Assembly: GCF_042648405.1 (NCBI RefSeq)
Contig: NZ_JBHRXV010000010.1
Coordinates: 124,001-188,000, forward strand
Reading direction: 5' to 3'
DNA from: Sphingoaurantiacus capsulatus
Lineage (GTDB): Bacteria > Pseudomonadota > Alphaproteobacteria > Sphingomonadales > Sphingomonadaceae
DNA: 64,000 nt
Part shown: positions 52,543 to 60,084 of the stretch, one piece after another
Position numbering within the stretch: position 1 is the stretch's first letter
Layout: each line of letters opens with the position of its first letter
Made by a program: the position numbers and the translations under genes
Notes under the pieces: generated by a model
Told to the model about the DNA's origin: nothing
The model's input: the letters and a program-made list of their open reading frames with translations, nothing else
The model's database searches: none

Positions 52543-52627
52543 TGCAGACGCGCACTTTCGCCCTGTACGCGGCCCCCTCGCATCAATAAGTTGCGCGCTT
52601 TCTTTTTGGGGGCATCGGACGGGGACA

Positions 52628-53116
52628 ATGGCAGGCGAGGCACCGACGGTCGGCGTGATCATGGGCAGCCGCTCCGACTGGGAGACGATGCAGCATACCG
52701 CCGAGACGCTGACCAAGCTCGGCGTCCCGCACGAGGTGAAAGTGGTGTCGGCGCACCGCACGCCGCAGCGCATGTATGATTATGCGCAAGCCGCGGCGGG
52801 GCGGGGCCTCAAGGTCATCATCGCCGCCGCCGGTGGCGCGGCGCATTTGCCGGGCATGACTGCCTCGCTCACCCGCCTGCCGGTACTCGGCGTGCCGATC
52901 GAATCCAAGACCTTGAAGGGCGTCGATAGCCTGTTGTCGATCGTCCAGATGCCGGCCGGCATTCCGGTCGGCACGCTCGCGATCGGCCGGCCCGGCGCGG
53001 TCAACGCCGCGCTGTTCGCCGCCGCGATGCTGGCGACCAACGATCCGGCGCTCGCCGAGCGGGTCGAGGCGTTCCGCCAGGCGCAGACCGACGCGGTCGA
53101 CGAAACGCCCGAATGA
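52628..53116 (+). CDS. purE: 5-(carboxyamino)imidazole ribonucleotide mutase
   Basis: A 162-residue class I PurE: VGVIMGSRSDWETM, VVSAHRTPQRMYDY and AAGGAAHLPGMTASLT are diagnostic. It converts N5-CAIR to CAIR in purine synthesis and overlaps purK by 4 bp (ATGA). Confidence 0.96.
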   Translation: MAGEAPTVGVIMGSRSDWETMQHTAETLTKLGVPHEVKVVSAHRTPQRMYDYAQAAAGRGLKVIIAAAGGAAHLPGMTASLTRLPVLGVPIESKTLKGVDSLLSIVQMPAGIPVGTLAIGRPGAVNAALFAAAMLATNDPALAERVEAFRQAQTDAVDETPE

Positions 53117-54174
53117 TGACCCCGCCCGGCTCGACCATCGGCATCCTCGGCGGCGGCCAGCTCGGCCGTATGCTGGCGATCGCCGCGGCGAACATGGGCT
53201 ATCGCGTCCACAGCTATGCGCCCGACGAGGAAATCCCCGGCGGCGACGTGTCGGCGGCGGTGACGCGCGCCGGCTATGACGATCTTGCCGCGCTCGACGC
53301 CTTTGCCGCCTCGGTCGATGTCGTCACCTACGAGTTCGAGAATATCGATGTCGCCGCGGTCGAGCATGTCGCGAAGATCGTGCCGGTGCGTCCCGGCGCC
53401 GCGGCGCTGCGCGTGTCGCAGGACCGGGTGACCGAGAAGGAGTTCGTCGCGGACCTCGGTGGCCGTCCAGCGCCATTTCGCGCGGTCGACAGCCTGTCCG
53501 ACCTCGCCGTCGCGCTGTCGGAGCTCGGCGCACCCGCGCTGCTGAAGACGCGCCGCTTCGGCTATGACGGCAAGGGGCAGGCGCGGATCGACAACGCCGA
53601 CGACGCGGCCGCCGCCTGGGCGGCGATCGGCGAGCGGCCGGCGGTGCTCGAGGGGCTGGTGCGCTTCGACGCCGAATTCTCGGTGCTGCTGGCGCGCGGG
53701 GCCGATGGCGCCAGCGTCGTCTATGACTGCCCGAAGAACGAGCATGCGAGCGGTGTGCTGGCACTGTCGACGGTGCCCGGCGGTGCACCGATCGCGGGGC
53801 AGGTCGCCGAGGCGACCGCGCTCGCCCGCAAGGTCGCGGACAAGCTCGATTATGTCGGCCTGCTAACGCTCGAATTCTTCGCGACCGACGACGGCCCGGT
53901 GTTCAACGAGATGGCGCCGCGCGTCCACAACTCGGGCCACTGGACCATCGAGGGCGCGCGGGTCAGCCAGTTCGAAAACCATATCCGCGCCGTCTGCGGC
54001 CTGCCGCTCGGCGATACCTCGCTCACCGCGCCGTCGGTGCGGATGGAGAACCTCCTCGGCGACGCCGTCCACGACTGGCGCTCGATCCTCGCCGACCCGC
54101 GCGCCCATCTTCATCTCTACGGCAAGAGCCAGGTGAAGCCCGGCCGCAAGATGGGCCACGTCACCCGCCTGTAA
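53113..54174 (+). CDS. purK: 5-(carboxyamino)imidazole ribonucleotide synthase
   Basis: A 353-residue ATP-grasp enzyme that carboxylates AIR with bicarbonate and ATP. IGILGGGQLGRMLAIAA, VTYEFENIDV, KTRRFGYDGKGQ and FNEMAPRVHNSGHWTIEGA are standard. It supplies the purE substrate. Confidence 0.96.
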   Translation: MMTPPGSTIGILGGGQLGRMLAIAAANMGYRVHSYAPDEEIPGGDVSAAVTRAGYDDLAALDAFAASVDVVTYEFENIDVAAVEHVAKIVPVRPGAAALRVSQDRVTEKEFVADLGGRPAPFRAVDSLSDLAVALSELGAPALLKTRRFGYDGKGQARIDNADDAAAAWAAIGERPAVLEGLVRFDAEFSVLLARGADGASVVYDCPKNEHASGVLALSTVPGGAPIAGQVAEATALARKVADKLDYVGLLTLEFFATDDGPVFNEMAPRVHNSGHWTIEGARVSQFENHIRAVCGLPLGDTSLTAPSVRMENLLGDAVHDWRSILADPRAHLHLYGKSQVKPGRKMGHVTRL

Positions 54175-54432
54175 GGTCGTGACGCACGCCGCCGTGCCGC
54201 GGCGGGATTAACCACATCGTCGCACAGATCGCCGGTTCGTCGATCGCTCCCTGCCCGCGCAACAGCCTGATCGGTAAGAAGAAGCCGTGGCCTCCATTGA
54301 TCCATTATGGATGTATTCAGCGCGTCCCCTCGATCCTGCTCCTTAACCATAGAAGACACATAGTTGCGGTATGAATACGGGGGTTGGATCATAAGCAACT
54401 CTTAAGGAGTCTCCACGTATCATTATTGCGTC

Positions 54433-56409
54433 GTGACGATGTTTGGTGCGGCAATTGCGTGGAGTGGCTTCAAGATGTCTGTTTCGGCGTCATTCGGCGG
54501 TGCGTCTGCCTGCCTTCGCGGGCGTCAGCTTGTTCTTGCGGGCACGCTGGCGGCGTTGGTCGCGATGGCAGCTTTGGCAATGGACGCCGAGGGCGACGTC
54601 CCCGCAGGTGATGCCGTCGCCGAGGCCACGACCGGCCCGGAAGCACCGCCCGCTGCTACCGAAACGGTGGCTGCTGCCCCGCCGGCCACCGCGCAACTGA
54701 TCGACGAATTCGCGACCCGCTCGGGCCGCTGGCAGCTGTTCGCCTTGCCGGGGCAGGGCGACGCGGCGGTCTACAAGATGACGCTCGACGCCAATCCGGC
54801 ATTCGTTCGCGAATTCGCCTGCCGCCCGCTCGCGCTGAAGGATACCGGCGCCGCCACCGATCTCGATCTGCAGCCGGTGCGACTGCTCGATATCGACGCC
54901 ACGGTGGCGCAGGGCGCCTGCCGCGTCGTACAGAACATGTCGCCGGTCGCGCCGAACCTGGTGTGGATACGCGAGGCGGCGGCGGCGCGGATCATCCCGT
55001 CTTATCGCCGGGAGCGCGCCTGGGTCGCCGGGCTGAAGCCGCTGGCGCGCGACCCGAAGCGCGGCGCCTACGACCCGAAAAGCCTTGGGCCAGCGATCGA
55101 CAAGGCGCCGCTCAACGCCGGCAGCAACTTCGTCGGCGTCACCTCGGCGCAGGGTGGCGAGTATGTGTCGTCGCGCGGCTTTCTCCATGATGCCGATGCG
55201 CGGGTCGTCGATGCGGCGCTGCACGGCGAGGAATCGGCCGTCGCCGCCTATTGGCCCGAGTTCGAGCAGTACAGCCTCTACAGCCTCGCGCAGCCGCAGG
55301 GCGCCGCCTGGTCGACGACACGCCATGTGACGATCGACCCGCAATTCCCGCAGGAGGGCGAGCGCGGCTGGGAGAATGTTTTCTACAACAACCCGCACCC
55401 CGATTTCGATACCGCGCAGGCGGTGACGGGCTGGGGCCGCGATGTCGCGCATCTCGAGAATACCGGCTTCATCCATTGGCTGGCGACCGAGGACCCGATC
55501 GCCGGGCTGCTGGTGCAGCGGCAGGCGGCCTATGCGCTGGCCGGTCGCTGGGAATATCAGCGCGGCGGCTACAAGACGACGGCGGCACCCGCCGACACCC
55601 GATATGAAGGCTATGCCGATCAAGAGCGGGGCGTTTTCAATACGTTGTCGGCGCTGTGGAAATCGCGCGACGTTTCGCGCCGCGTCCAGAGCGCCGAGGG
55701 GCGCATGTTCTGGTCGATCGCCCGCACCGAAGCGCAGGCGGAGCAGGTCATCGACTTCTATGACCAGACCGCGGCACGCGTCGCGGCCGCCCCATCCACG
55801 TCGGCTGCCGACTTCACGCGCCAGCTCGCGGGCACGCCTTTTTCAACCGGGGCAATCGGATCGTTTATCGAGGCCCATGGCGCACCGATGAAGCTTCATC
55901 AGATGTCGGCCTTCGAGGCGGTTCAATATGGGAAGGAGTCTTTATGGCTCTGGACGAGGGACGGCAGCCCCGCCGTGCGCCGCTGGTTCACCGCGTATGC
56001 GAATGGCCTGTCTGCGCGAATGGCGATCGTCGGCGGCGCGATGGGTGTCGACGGCCGGACGAGCACCAGCGGCTCCGGCTATCCGATCGGGCCGAGCCAG
56101 ATGGTTGGCGGCTACCCGGCCGCGGCGCGACCGGCCTTCAACAGCACTGAGGGTTGGGCCGAATGGGTCGCGTCACTACCGCTTCAGCAGGAAGATTCGC
56201 GAGATAGCTTCAATGGCGCGTCGGTTCATACCGCGATGCAGATGGAGGGCGCGCTGCTGCTGGCACGCGACGCCGGGCTCGCGATTCCGACGCTCGACGC
56301 GGCGCTGACACGGATTCGGGCGGCGCGCGGGGCAACCACAACGATCCGCTACGCATCGTTGCAGATGCACAAACATCTGGCCTCGCCACCGGCGGGTTCA
56401 ATTGATTGA
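54433..56409 (+). CDS. large exported protein of unknown function
   Basis: A 658-residue protein that I do not recognise. An N-terminal hydrophobic stretch (LVLAGTLAALVAMAALAM) is a signal peptide or anchor, followed by a Pro/Ala/Glu-rich linker and a large domain with Trp/Tyr-rich segments such as GFIHWLATEDPIAGLLVQR, YEGYADQERGVFNTLSALWK and NSTEGWAEWVASL. The second half is helical and could be an alpha/alpha barrel. The start could also be ATG 54475. A 258-bp gap precedes it, with an 8-bp inverted repeat CTCCTTAA/TTAAGGAG near 54339 and 54402. Confidence 0.75.
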   Translation: MTMFGAAIAWSGFKMSVSASFGGASACLRGRQLVLAGTLAALVAMAALAMDAEGDVPAGDAVAEATTGPEAPPAATETVAAAPPATAQLIDEFATRSGRWQLFALPGQGDAAVYKMTLDANPAFVREFACRPLALKDTGAATDLDLQPVRLLDIDATVAQGACRVVQNMSPVAPNLVWIREAAAARIIPSYRRERAWVAGLKPLARDPKRGAYDPKSLGPAIDKAPLNAGSNFVGVTSAQGGEYVSSRGFLHDADARVVDAALHGEESAVAAYWPEFEQYSLYSLAQPQGAAWSTTRHVTIDPQFPQEGERGWENVFYNNPHPDFDTAQAVTGWGRDVAHLENTGFIHWLATEDPIAGLLVQRQAAYALAGRWEYQRGGYKTTAAPADTRYEGYADQERGVFNTLSALWKSRDVSRRVQSAEGRMFWSIARTEAQAEQVIDFYDQTAARVAAAPSTSAADFTRQLAGTPFSTGAIGSFIEAHGAPMKLHQMSAFEAVQYGKESLWLWTRDGSPAVRRWFTAYANGLSARMAIVGGAMGVDGRTSTSGSGYPIGPSQMVGGYPAAARPAFNSTEGWAEWVASLPLQQEDSRDSFNGASVHTAMQMEGALLLARDAGLAIPTLDAALTRIRAARGATTTIRYASLQMHKHLASPPAGSID

Positions 56410-56528
56410 TACGGCGAGGTGAAATCGAATTTACAGTTGTTTACTCGGGCGTTGTGACCGGCCGGGTTACATGACGATCAACGCCGAAGGCACATCACCG
56501 CGGCGACGCAGACGACAAGGTTGTTCCC

Positions 56529-56651
56529 ATGGTCGCCGGTACGCTTCCCATCATCATCGGTTGGAACCTGATCGCCATTCCGCTCGCGATCTGGCTGCTC
56601 AGCAAGCGCACCCCGGGCCGCAACATCCGCACCTTCCGCCGCTCCTACTGA
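56529..56651 (+). CDS. 40-residue membrane peptide
   Basis: Small ORF: one membrane helix (LPIIIGWNLIAIPLAIWLL) followed by a strongly basic tail (SKRTPGRNIRTFRRSY), the positive-inside pattern. AAGG lies 9 bp before the ATG. A plausible but unproven small inner-membrane protein. Confidence 0.45.
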   Translation: MVAGTLPIIIGWNLIAIPLAIWLLSKRTPGRNIRTFRRSY

Positions 56652-56784
56652 ACGCCTCGGCAGACGGTTCGGCCGCTGGTCGGGCCGAACTGACCGTTGG
56701 TCGATTTGGCCCTCGCGGCTTTTGCCTCTCCCCCTAGGTTGACGGGGCAGGCCGGACAGCATCCCGGCCCGCACCCAACCGACT

Positions 56785-56853
56785 ACGTCGCTGCAACCCT
56801 GAAGCGACGTGTGGGAGAGGCGGTCGCCCCTCACGCCGTCTCTCCCACATTTT
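56785..56853 (+). terminator. Two consecutive hairpins ending in ATTTT
   Basis: ACGTCGCT/AGCGACGT (56785-56810) is immediately followed by GTGGGAGAG/CTCTCCCAC (56811-56848) and ATTTT. The second is a likely terminator for the plus-strand transcript from the small membrane ORF or from a short RNA in the 257-bp gap 56652-56908. Confidence 0.5.
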
Positions 56854-56908
56854 CGTCGGACCCTGCCGCGCGCGGGGGCGTTCTTCCTTCGAGAGAAGGA
56901 GGCCCCCG

Positions 56909-57058
56909 ATGAACCGCAAGCGCGACGCCGCCACCCCGGCGATGCAGAGCCACGACAAGCCCGTCGACGACACCGACATGCAGGCGTCGATGACCGAAGC
57001 GCCCGAGACGGAGAACATCGTCGAGGAGGGCGATCCGTTGGGCGACAATTTCGCCTGA
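56909..57058 (+). CDS. 49-residue acidic small protein
   Basis: Small ORF preceded by an excellent ribosome-binding site (GAAGGAGG, 7 bp before the ATG). Hydrophilic and acidic throughout (KPVDDTDMQASMTEAPET, then EEGDPLGDNFA). No recognisable domain. Confidence 0.6.
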   Translation: MNRKRDAATPAMQSHDKPVDDTDMQASMTEAPETENIVEEGDPLGDNFA

Positions 57059-57060
57059 TC

Positions 57061-57094
57061 CGCCAAATATTGGCGTGTATTACCAAGATAATAC
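57061..57094. promoter_or_regulatory. Paired short inverted repeats upstream of the sigma-54-like promoter
   Basis: CGCCAA-ATA-TTGGCG (57061-57075) and GTATTA/TAATAC (57077-57094), 70-90 bp upstream of the -24/-12 element, an ordinary distance for an activator binding site. Confidence 0.35.
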
Positions 57095-57140
57095 GGTAGT
57101 GATTTTACGCTTTTCCTTTCGGATCAGCGGCATAGGTGTT

Positions 57141-57156
57141 TGGCACGGCTAATGCA
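57141..57156 (+). promoter_or_regulatory. Sigma-54-type promoter (-24/-12) before the UrcA gene
   Basis: TGGCACG, 4 bp, ATGCA. The -24 GG and -12 GC have the exact spacing of the RpoN consensus TGGCACG-N4-TTGCA, and 11 of 12 defined positions match. The predicted start is about 57168, 39 nt before the UrcA ATG. Confidence 0.5.
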
Positions 57157-57206
57157 CTGATGATTGTGTGCTCACCCCTCGGGCACCGAACACAGGGAAG
57201 ATCGCC

Positions 57207-57488
57207 ATGACCAAGACCCTCACCACCTTCGCCGCCGCCGTGCTGAGCCTCGCCGGCGTCACCGCCACCGCCCGTGCCGCGCCGGCGCCGACCCAATCGG
57301 TCAGCTATGCCGACCTCGACCTGTCGTCGGCAGCGGGAGTCGACAGTCTCAACCGCCGCGTTCGCGCCGCCGCCAAGGCGGTGTGCGGCGACGCCCCGGC
57401 GCGCCGTGGCCTTGCCGAGACGATCAAGATCGAACGCTGCGTCGACGGCGCGGTCGAGAGCCACAAGCGCGGCACCACGACCGCCTGA
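57207..57488 (+). CDS. UrcA family protein
   Basis: A 93-residue exported protein: signal peptide (FAAAVLSLAGVTATARAAP), then the UrcA signature VSYADLDLSSAAGVDSLNRR and two cysteines (AVCGDAP, IERCVDGAV). The family is common in sphingomonads and of unknown function. Confidence 0.85.
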   Translation: MTKTLTTFAAAVLSLAGVTATARAAPAPTQSVSYADLDLSSAAGVDSLNRRVRAAAKAVCGDAPARRGLAETIKIERCVDGAVESHKRGTTTA

Positions 57489-57505
57489 TCCGACGATCTC
57501 GAAAG

Positions 57506-57532
57506 CGGCCCGGCGCTCCCCTCGCCGGGCCG
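57506..57532 (+). terminator. Hairpin after the UrcA gene
   Basis: CGGCCCGGCG pairs perfectly with CGCCGGGCCG around 7 nt; only TTGCC follows, so termination would be inefficient without help. Confidence 0.5.
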
Positions 57533-57540
57533 TTGCCATT

Positions 57541-58104
57541 TCAGCGCCAGCCGACCTTTTTCAGCCACGCCGTATAGTCGCGCTGTCGTTGCGCGAGATC
57601 GGGCGGTCGGTGATCGCTCGTCGCGCGGTGGCGCGCGATGGTCTCGCTGAGGGGTGGCAGGCCGACCGCAGCGCGACGGGCATCGACATCGTCCGGCTGC
57701 TCAATCGGCTGCGGGCTCATCTGGCCGTCCTCGTCCCAGTCGAAGGCGGTGCCGTAGCGTTGCTCGTGCCCTTCGAGGATGCGGATGCGGTCCTCCAGCA
57801 TCGCCGCCTGCCACGCCGGCGCGTCCGACGCCGCGATCAACGCGAGGCAGCGGCGCTGGAAATCGGGGAGGCCGATGGCGTGCTGCGCGACCAGCCAGGC
57901 GGCATCGGCCGCCTCGGCGCCGACCGCCTCGCGCGACGGCCAGCCGCCTGCGTCGAGGATGGCGGCCAGTTCGGCGGCGTTCGCCTCGTGCACCGCCTGC
58001 ATCTCGGAATTGTAGCCGTCGAACAGGCTGCCGTCGGCGGCGAGGCGGGTGCGCGTGTCGAGATCGCGCTTCGCCATCGCGATGAGCTGCTCGCTAATCT
58101 TCAT
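57541..58104 (-). CDS. DUF6624 domain protein
   Basis: A 187-residue cytoplasmic protein. HEANAAELAAILDAGGWPSR, AWLVAQHAIGLPDFQRRCL and YGTAFDWDEDGQM match the DUF6624 pattern. No signal peptide. The family is uncharacterised. Its ATG overlaps the end of the next upstream gene by 11 bp, implying coupling. Confidence 0.75.
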   Translation of the reverse strand: MKISEQLIAMAKRDLDTRTRLAADGSLFDGYNSEMQAVHEANAAELAAILDAGGWPSREAVGAEAADAAWLVAQHAIGLPDFQRRCLALIAASDAPAWQAAMLEDRIRILEGHEQRYGTAFDWDEDGQMSPQPIEQPDDVDARRAAVGLPPLSETIARHRATSDHRPPDLAQRQRDYTAWLKKVGWR

Positions 58105-58438
58105 TGAGCTTCTTCTTGAGCGCGTCGGCCCAGACCTGTCCCTCATCGCCGCCCCACAGCAGCCAGGCGACATAGCCGGCCGACGGGTTCTTCTCGTCGC
58201 CCCACACCCGCGAGGTCGCCTTCTTGTCGACGGCGTGGCGCGCGAAATAGCTGGAGATGCGGCGGATATCGTGCGGCGTTACCGGTTCGCGCGCCGAAAG
58301 CCCGCGCGCCCGCTCGACGCCGATATGCGTGCCGCCGCGGCCGAACTGCGCGCGCAGCTTCAGGCCCTTGGCGGCATTGCGCGCGACGGCGGCGGGCGGG
58401 GTCAGGTCGATCTTGATCGGCTTGCGGTCGGTCGACAC
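58094..58438 (-). CDS. small domain resembling phage-head-associated proteins
   Basis: A 114-residue protein. A GTG at 58438 lies 8 bp after AGGAG, whereas the frame upstream has no better start. The segment RNAAKGLKLRAQFGRGGTHI, SSYFARHAVDKKAT and PSAGYVAWLLWGGDEG resembles a short domain that I have seen attached to phage portal or prohead-protease genes; this is memory-based and not certain. No other phage gene is near. Confidence 0.6.
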   Translation of the reverse strand: MSTDRKPIKIDLTPPAAVARNAAKGLKLRAQFGRGGTHIGVERARGLSAREPVTPHDIRRISSYFARHAVDKKATSRVWGDEKNPSAGYVAWLLWGGDEGQVWADALKKKLNED

Positions 58439-58521
58439 AAATGACTCCTTCGTCCAAATCCGCTCGTCAACGCGCCGGCCGTGGATAGGCTCACCTTCAT
58501 GCCATAGTGGGAAGGGAGCCC

Positions 58522-59001
58522 ATGCCGCAATCATCGCTGCTGAAGCCCATCGTCATCGCCACGCTCATCGCGGGGACGCTCGATATTCTTGCCGCCTTCT
58601 TTTTTGCGGGCCGGGCAGGGGTGAGCCCTGTGGGCGTCCTGCACTTCGTCGCCAGCGGGCCGTTCGGCGACCGTCCCGATGCCGGCGCCGGCTTCGCGGC
58701 GGCGGGCCTCGCCGTCCACTATGCGATCATGACCTGCATGGTCACTGCTTACATGATTGCGGCCCAACGCCTGCCGCTGCTCAACCGCCACTGGGTTGTC
58801 GCCGGTCTCGCTTACGGTCTGCTGCTCTGGCTGATCATGTACGGCGTCGTGCGCCCGGCGCGCTGGCCGCAGATGAGCCTGACCACCGACCCCTGGAAGA
58901 TCGCCGACCAGTGGTTCTGCCACCTGATCCTCGTCGGCCTGCCGATCGCCTGGGTGGCGCGGCGGTATCTCGGTGCGCGGTTCTGGCCGGTGCGGCCGTA
59001 G
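58522..59001 (+). CDS. four-helix integral membrane protein, unknown
   Basis: A 159-residue protein with four predicted helices (VIATLIAGTLDILAAFFFAG, a short GLAVHYAIMTCMVTAYM, VVAGLAYGLLLWLIMYG, CHLILVGLPIAWV). GGGAAGGGAG lies just upstream of the ATG at 58522. No assigned family. Confidence 0.7.
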   Translation: MPQSSLLKPIVIATLIAGTLDILAAFFFAGRAGVSPVGVLHFVASGPFGDRPDAGAGFAAAGLAVHYAIMTCMVTAYMIAAQRLPLLNRHWVVAGLAYGLLLWLIMYGVVRPARWPQMSLTTDPWKIADQWFCHLILVGLPIAWVARRYLGARFWPVRP

Positions 59002-59014
59002 ATCACACCCAAGC

Positions 59015-59082
59015 CGTCATACCGGCGAAAGCCGGTATCCAGTGGGAGGTCGGTCTGGATACCGGCTTTCGCCGGTATGACG
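59015..59082. repeat. Inverted-repeat element, family A-like with changed stem
   Basis: Left arm 59015-59042 and right arm 59055-59082 (28 bp, perfect). Ends are CGTCAT and CCAG as in the other copies, but the stem is ACCGGC-GAAA-GCCGGT. It lies between convergent genes. Confidence 0.9.
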
Positions 59083-59096
59083 GATAGAGGGTGGGT

Positions 59097-59303
59097 CTAC
59101 CCTCGCGCCCGCTCGAACAGCCAGACGCGGATCGCGCTCGACAAATTGGTCGTCCGCGCTTCGTCGATCTCGGCGACGAGGGCATTCAACGCCTTGCCCT
59201 CGTCGACCGCCGCCTGCTGCAACGCCTCCCAAAACACCGGCTCAAGGCTGAGCGAGGTCCGGTGCCCCTGAATGGTCACCGACCTTTTGACCAAATCCTG
59301 CAT
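59097..59303 (-). CDS. ribbon-helix-helix domain protein
   Basis: A 68-residue protein: VKRSVTIQGHRTSLSLEPVF supplies the strand and first helix and EALQQAAVDEGKALNALVAEI (in parts) the second, as in the RHH_4 family of small DNA-binding proteins. A perfect inverted repeat covers its start codon, suggesting autorepression. It follows phbB by 24 bp. Confidence 0.82.
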   Translation of the reverse strand: MQDLVKRSVTIQGHRTSLSLEPVFWEALQQAAVDEGKALNALVAEIDEARTTNLSSAIRVWLFERARG

Positions 59304-59322
59304 CAAAGTACCACTTTGATGC
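59300..59322. promoter_or_regulatory. Perfect 23-bp inverted repeat over the RHH start codon
   Basis: GCATCAAAGT, ACC, ACTTTGATGC: 10-bp perfect arms around a 3-bp centre. The ATG of the RHH gene lies in one arm; the other arm is 5 bp from the phbB stop. It is a candidate operator for the RHH protein and could also hide the start codon in an mRNA hairpin. Confidence 0.55.
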
Positions 59323-59326
59323 ACGC

Positions 59327-60049
59327 CTAATACATGTGCTGGCCGCCGTTGATCGACAGCGTCGAGCCGGTGACGAAGCCGCCGTCCTCCGAGCAGAGGA
59401 AGGCGACGCCGCGCGCGATCTCGTTCGCCTGGCCGAGGCGCCCGACCGGGATTTTGGCGACGATCTTCTGCAGCACGTCGGGCGGCACCGCCGCGACCAT
59501 GTCGGTGTCGATGTAGCCCGGCGCGATGGCGTTGACGGTGATGCCCGATTTCGCCGCCTCCTGCGCCAATGCCTTGGTGAAGCCGTGGATGCCCGATTTC
59601 GCGGCGGCATAGTTCACCTGGCCGTACTGGCCGGCCTGGCCGTTGATCGAGCCGATGTTGACGATGCGGCCCCAGCCGCGGGTGCGCATGCCGGGGAAGG
59701 CCGCCTTCGCCATGTTGAAGCAGCCGCCGAGGTTGGTGTCCATCACCTCGCGCCACATCTCATAGGTCATCTTGAGGAGGGTACCGTCGCGGGTGATGCC
59801 GGCGTTGTTGACGACGATGTCGACGTCGCCGAGGTCGCCCTCGACCGCCTTCACGCCATCAAGGCAGGCCTGATGGTCGGCGACGTCCCATTTATAGGCG
59901 GCGATGCCGGTGCGCGCGCTGAACTCCCGTGCCCGCTCGTCATTTCCGGCGTAATTGGCCGCGACGATGCAGCCCATGTCCTTCAGCGCGACCGAGATCG
60001 CCTCGCCGATACCGCGTGTTCCGCCCGTAACGATTGCAACGCGCGCCAT
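59327..60049 (-). CDS. phbB: acetoacetyl-CoA reductase
   Basis: A 240-residue short-chain dehydrogenase. Cofactor motif IVTGGTRGIGEA, NNAG, catalytic Ser and Tyr-x3-Lys in NIGSINGQAGQYGQVNYAAAK. The GQYGQVNY and NAGITRD sequence and length match PhbB, which makes (R)-3-hydroxybutyryl-CoA for PHB. No phaA or phaC is next to it. Confidence 0.92.
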   Translation of the reverse strand: MARVAIVTGGTRGIGEAISVALKDMGCIVAANYAGNDERAREFSARTGIAAYKWDVADHQACLDGVKAVEGDLGDVDIVVNNAGITRDGTLLKMTYEMWREVMDTNLGGCFNMAKAAFPGMRTRGWGRIVNIGSINGQAGQYGQVNYAAAKSGIHGFTKALAQEAAKSGITVNAIAPGYIDTDMVAAVPPDVLQKIVAKIPVGRLGQANEIARGVAFLCSEDGGFVTGSTLSINGGQHMY

Positions 60050-60084
60050 GCCGATTCTCCCAAAGATTATTATTGGGAGCGAGC

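Noticed and set aside
59097..59756. 219-codon version of the RHH protein
   Set aside because: The first two thirds are an alternate frame of phbB; the RHH domain begins at 59303.
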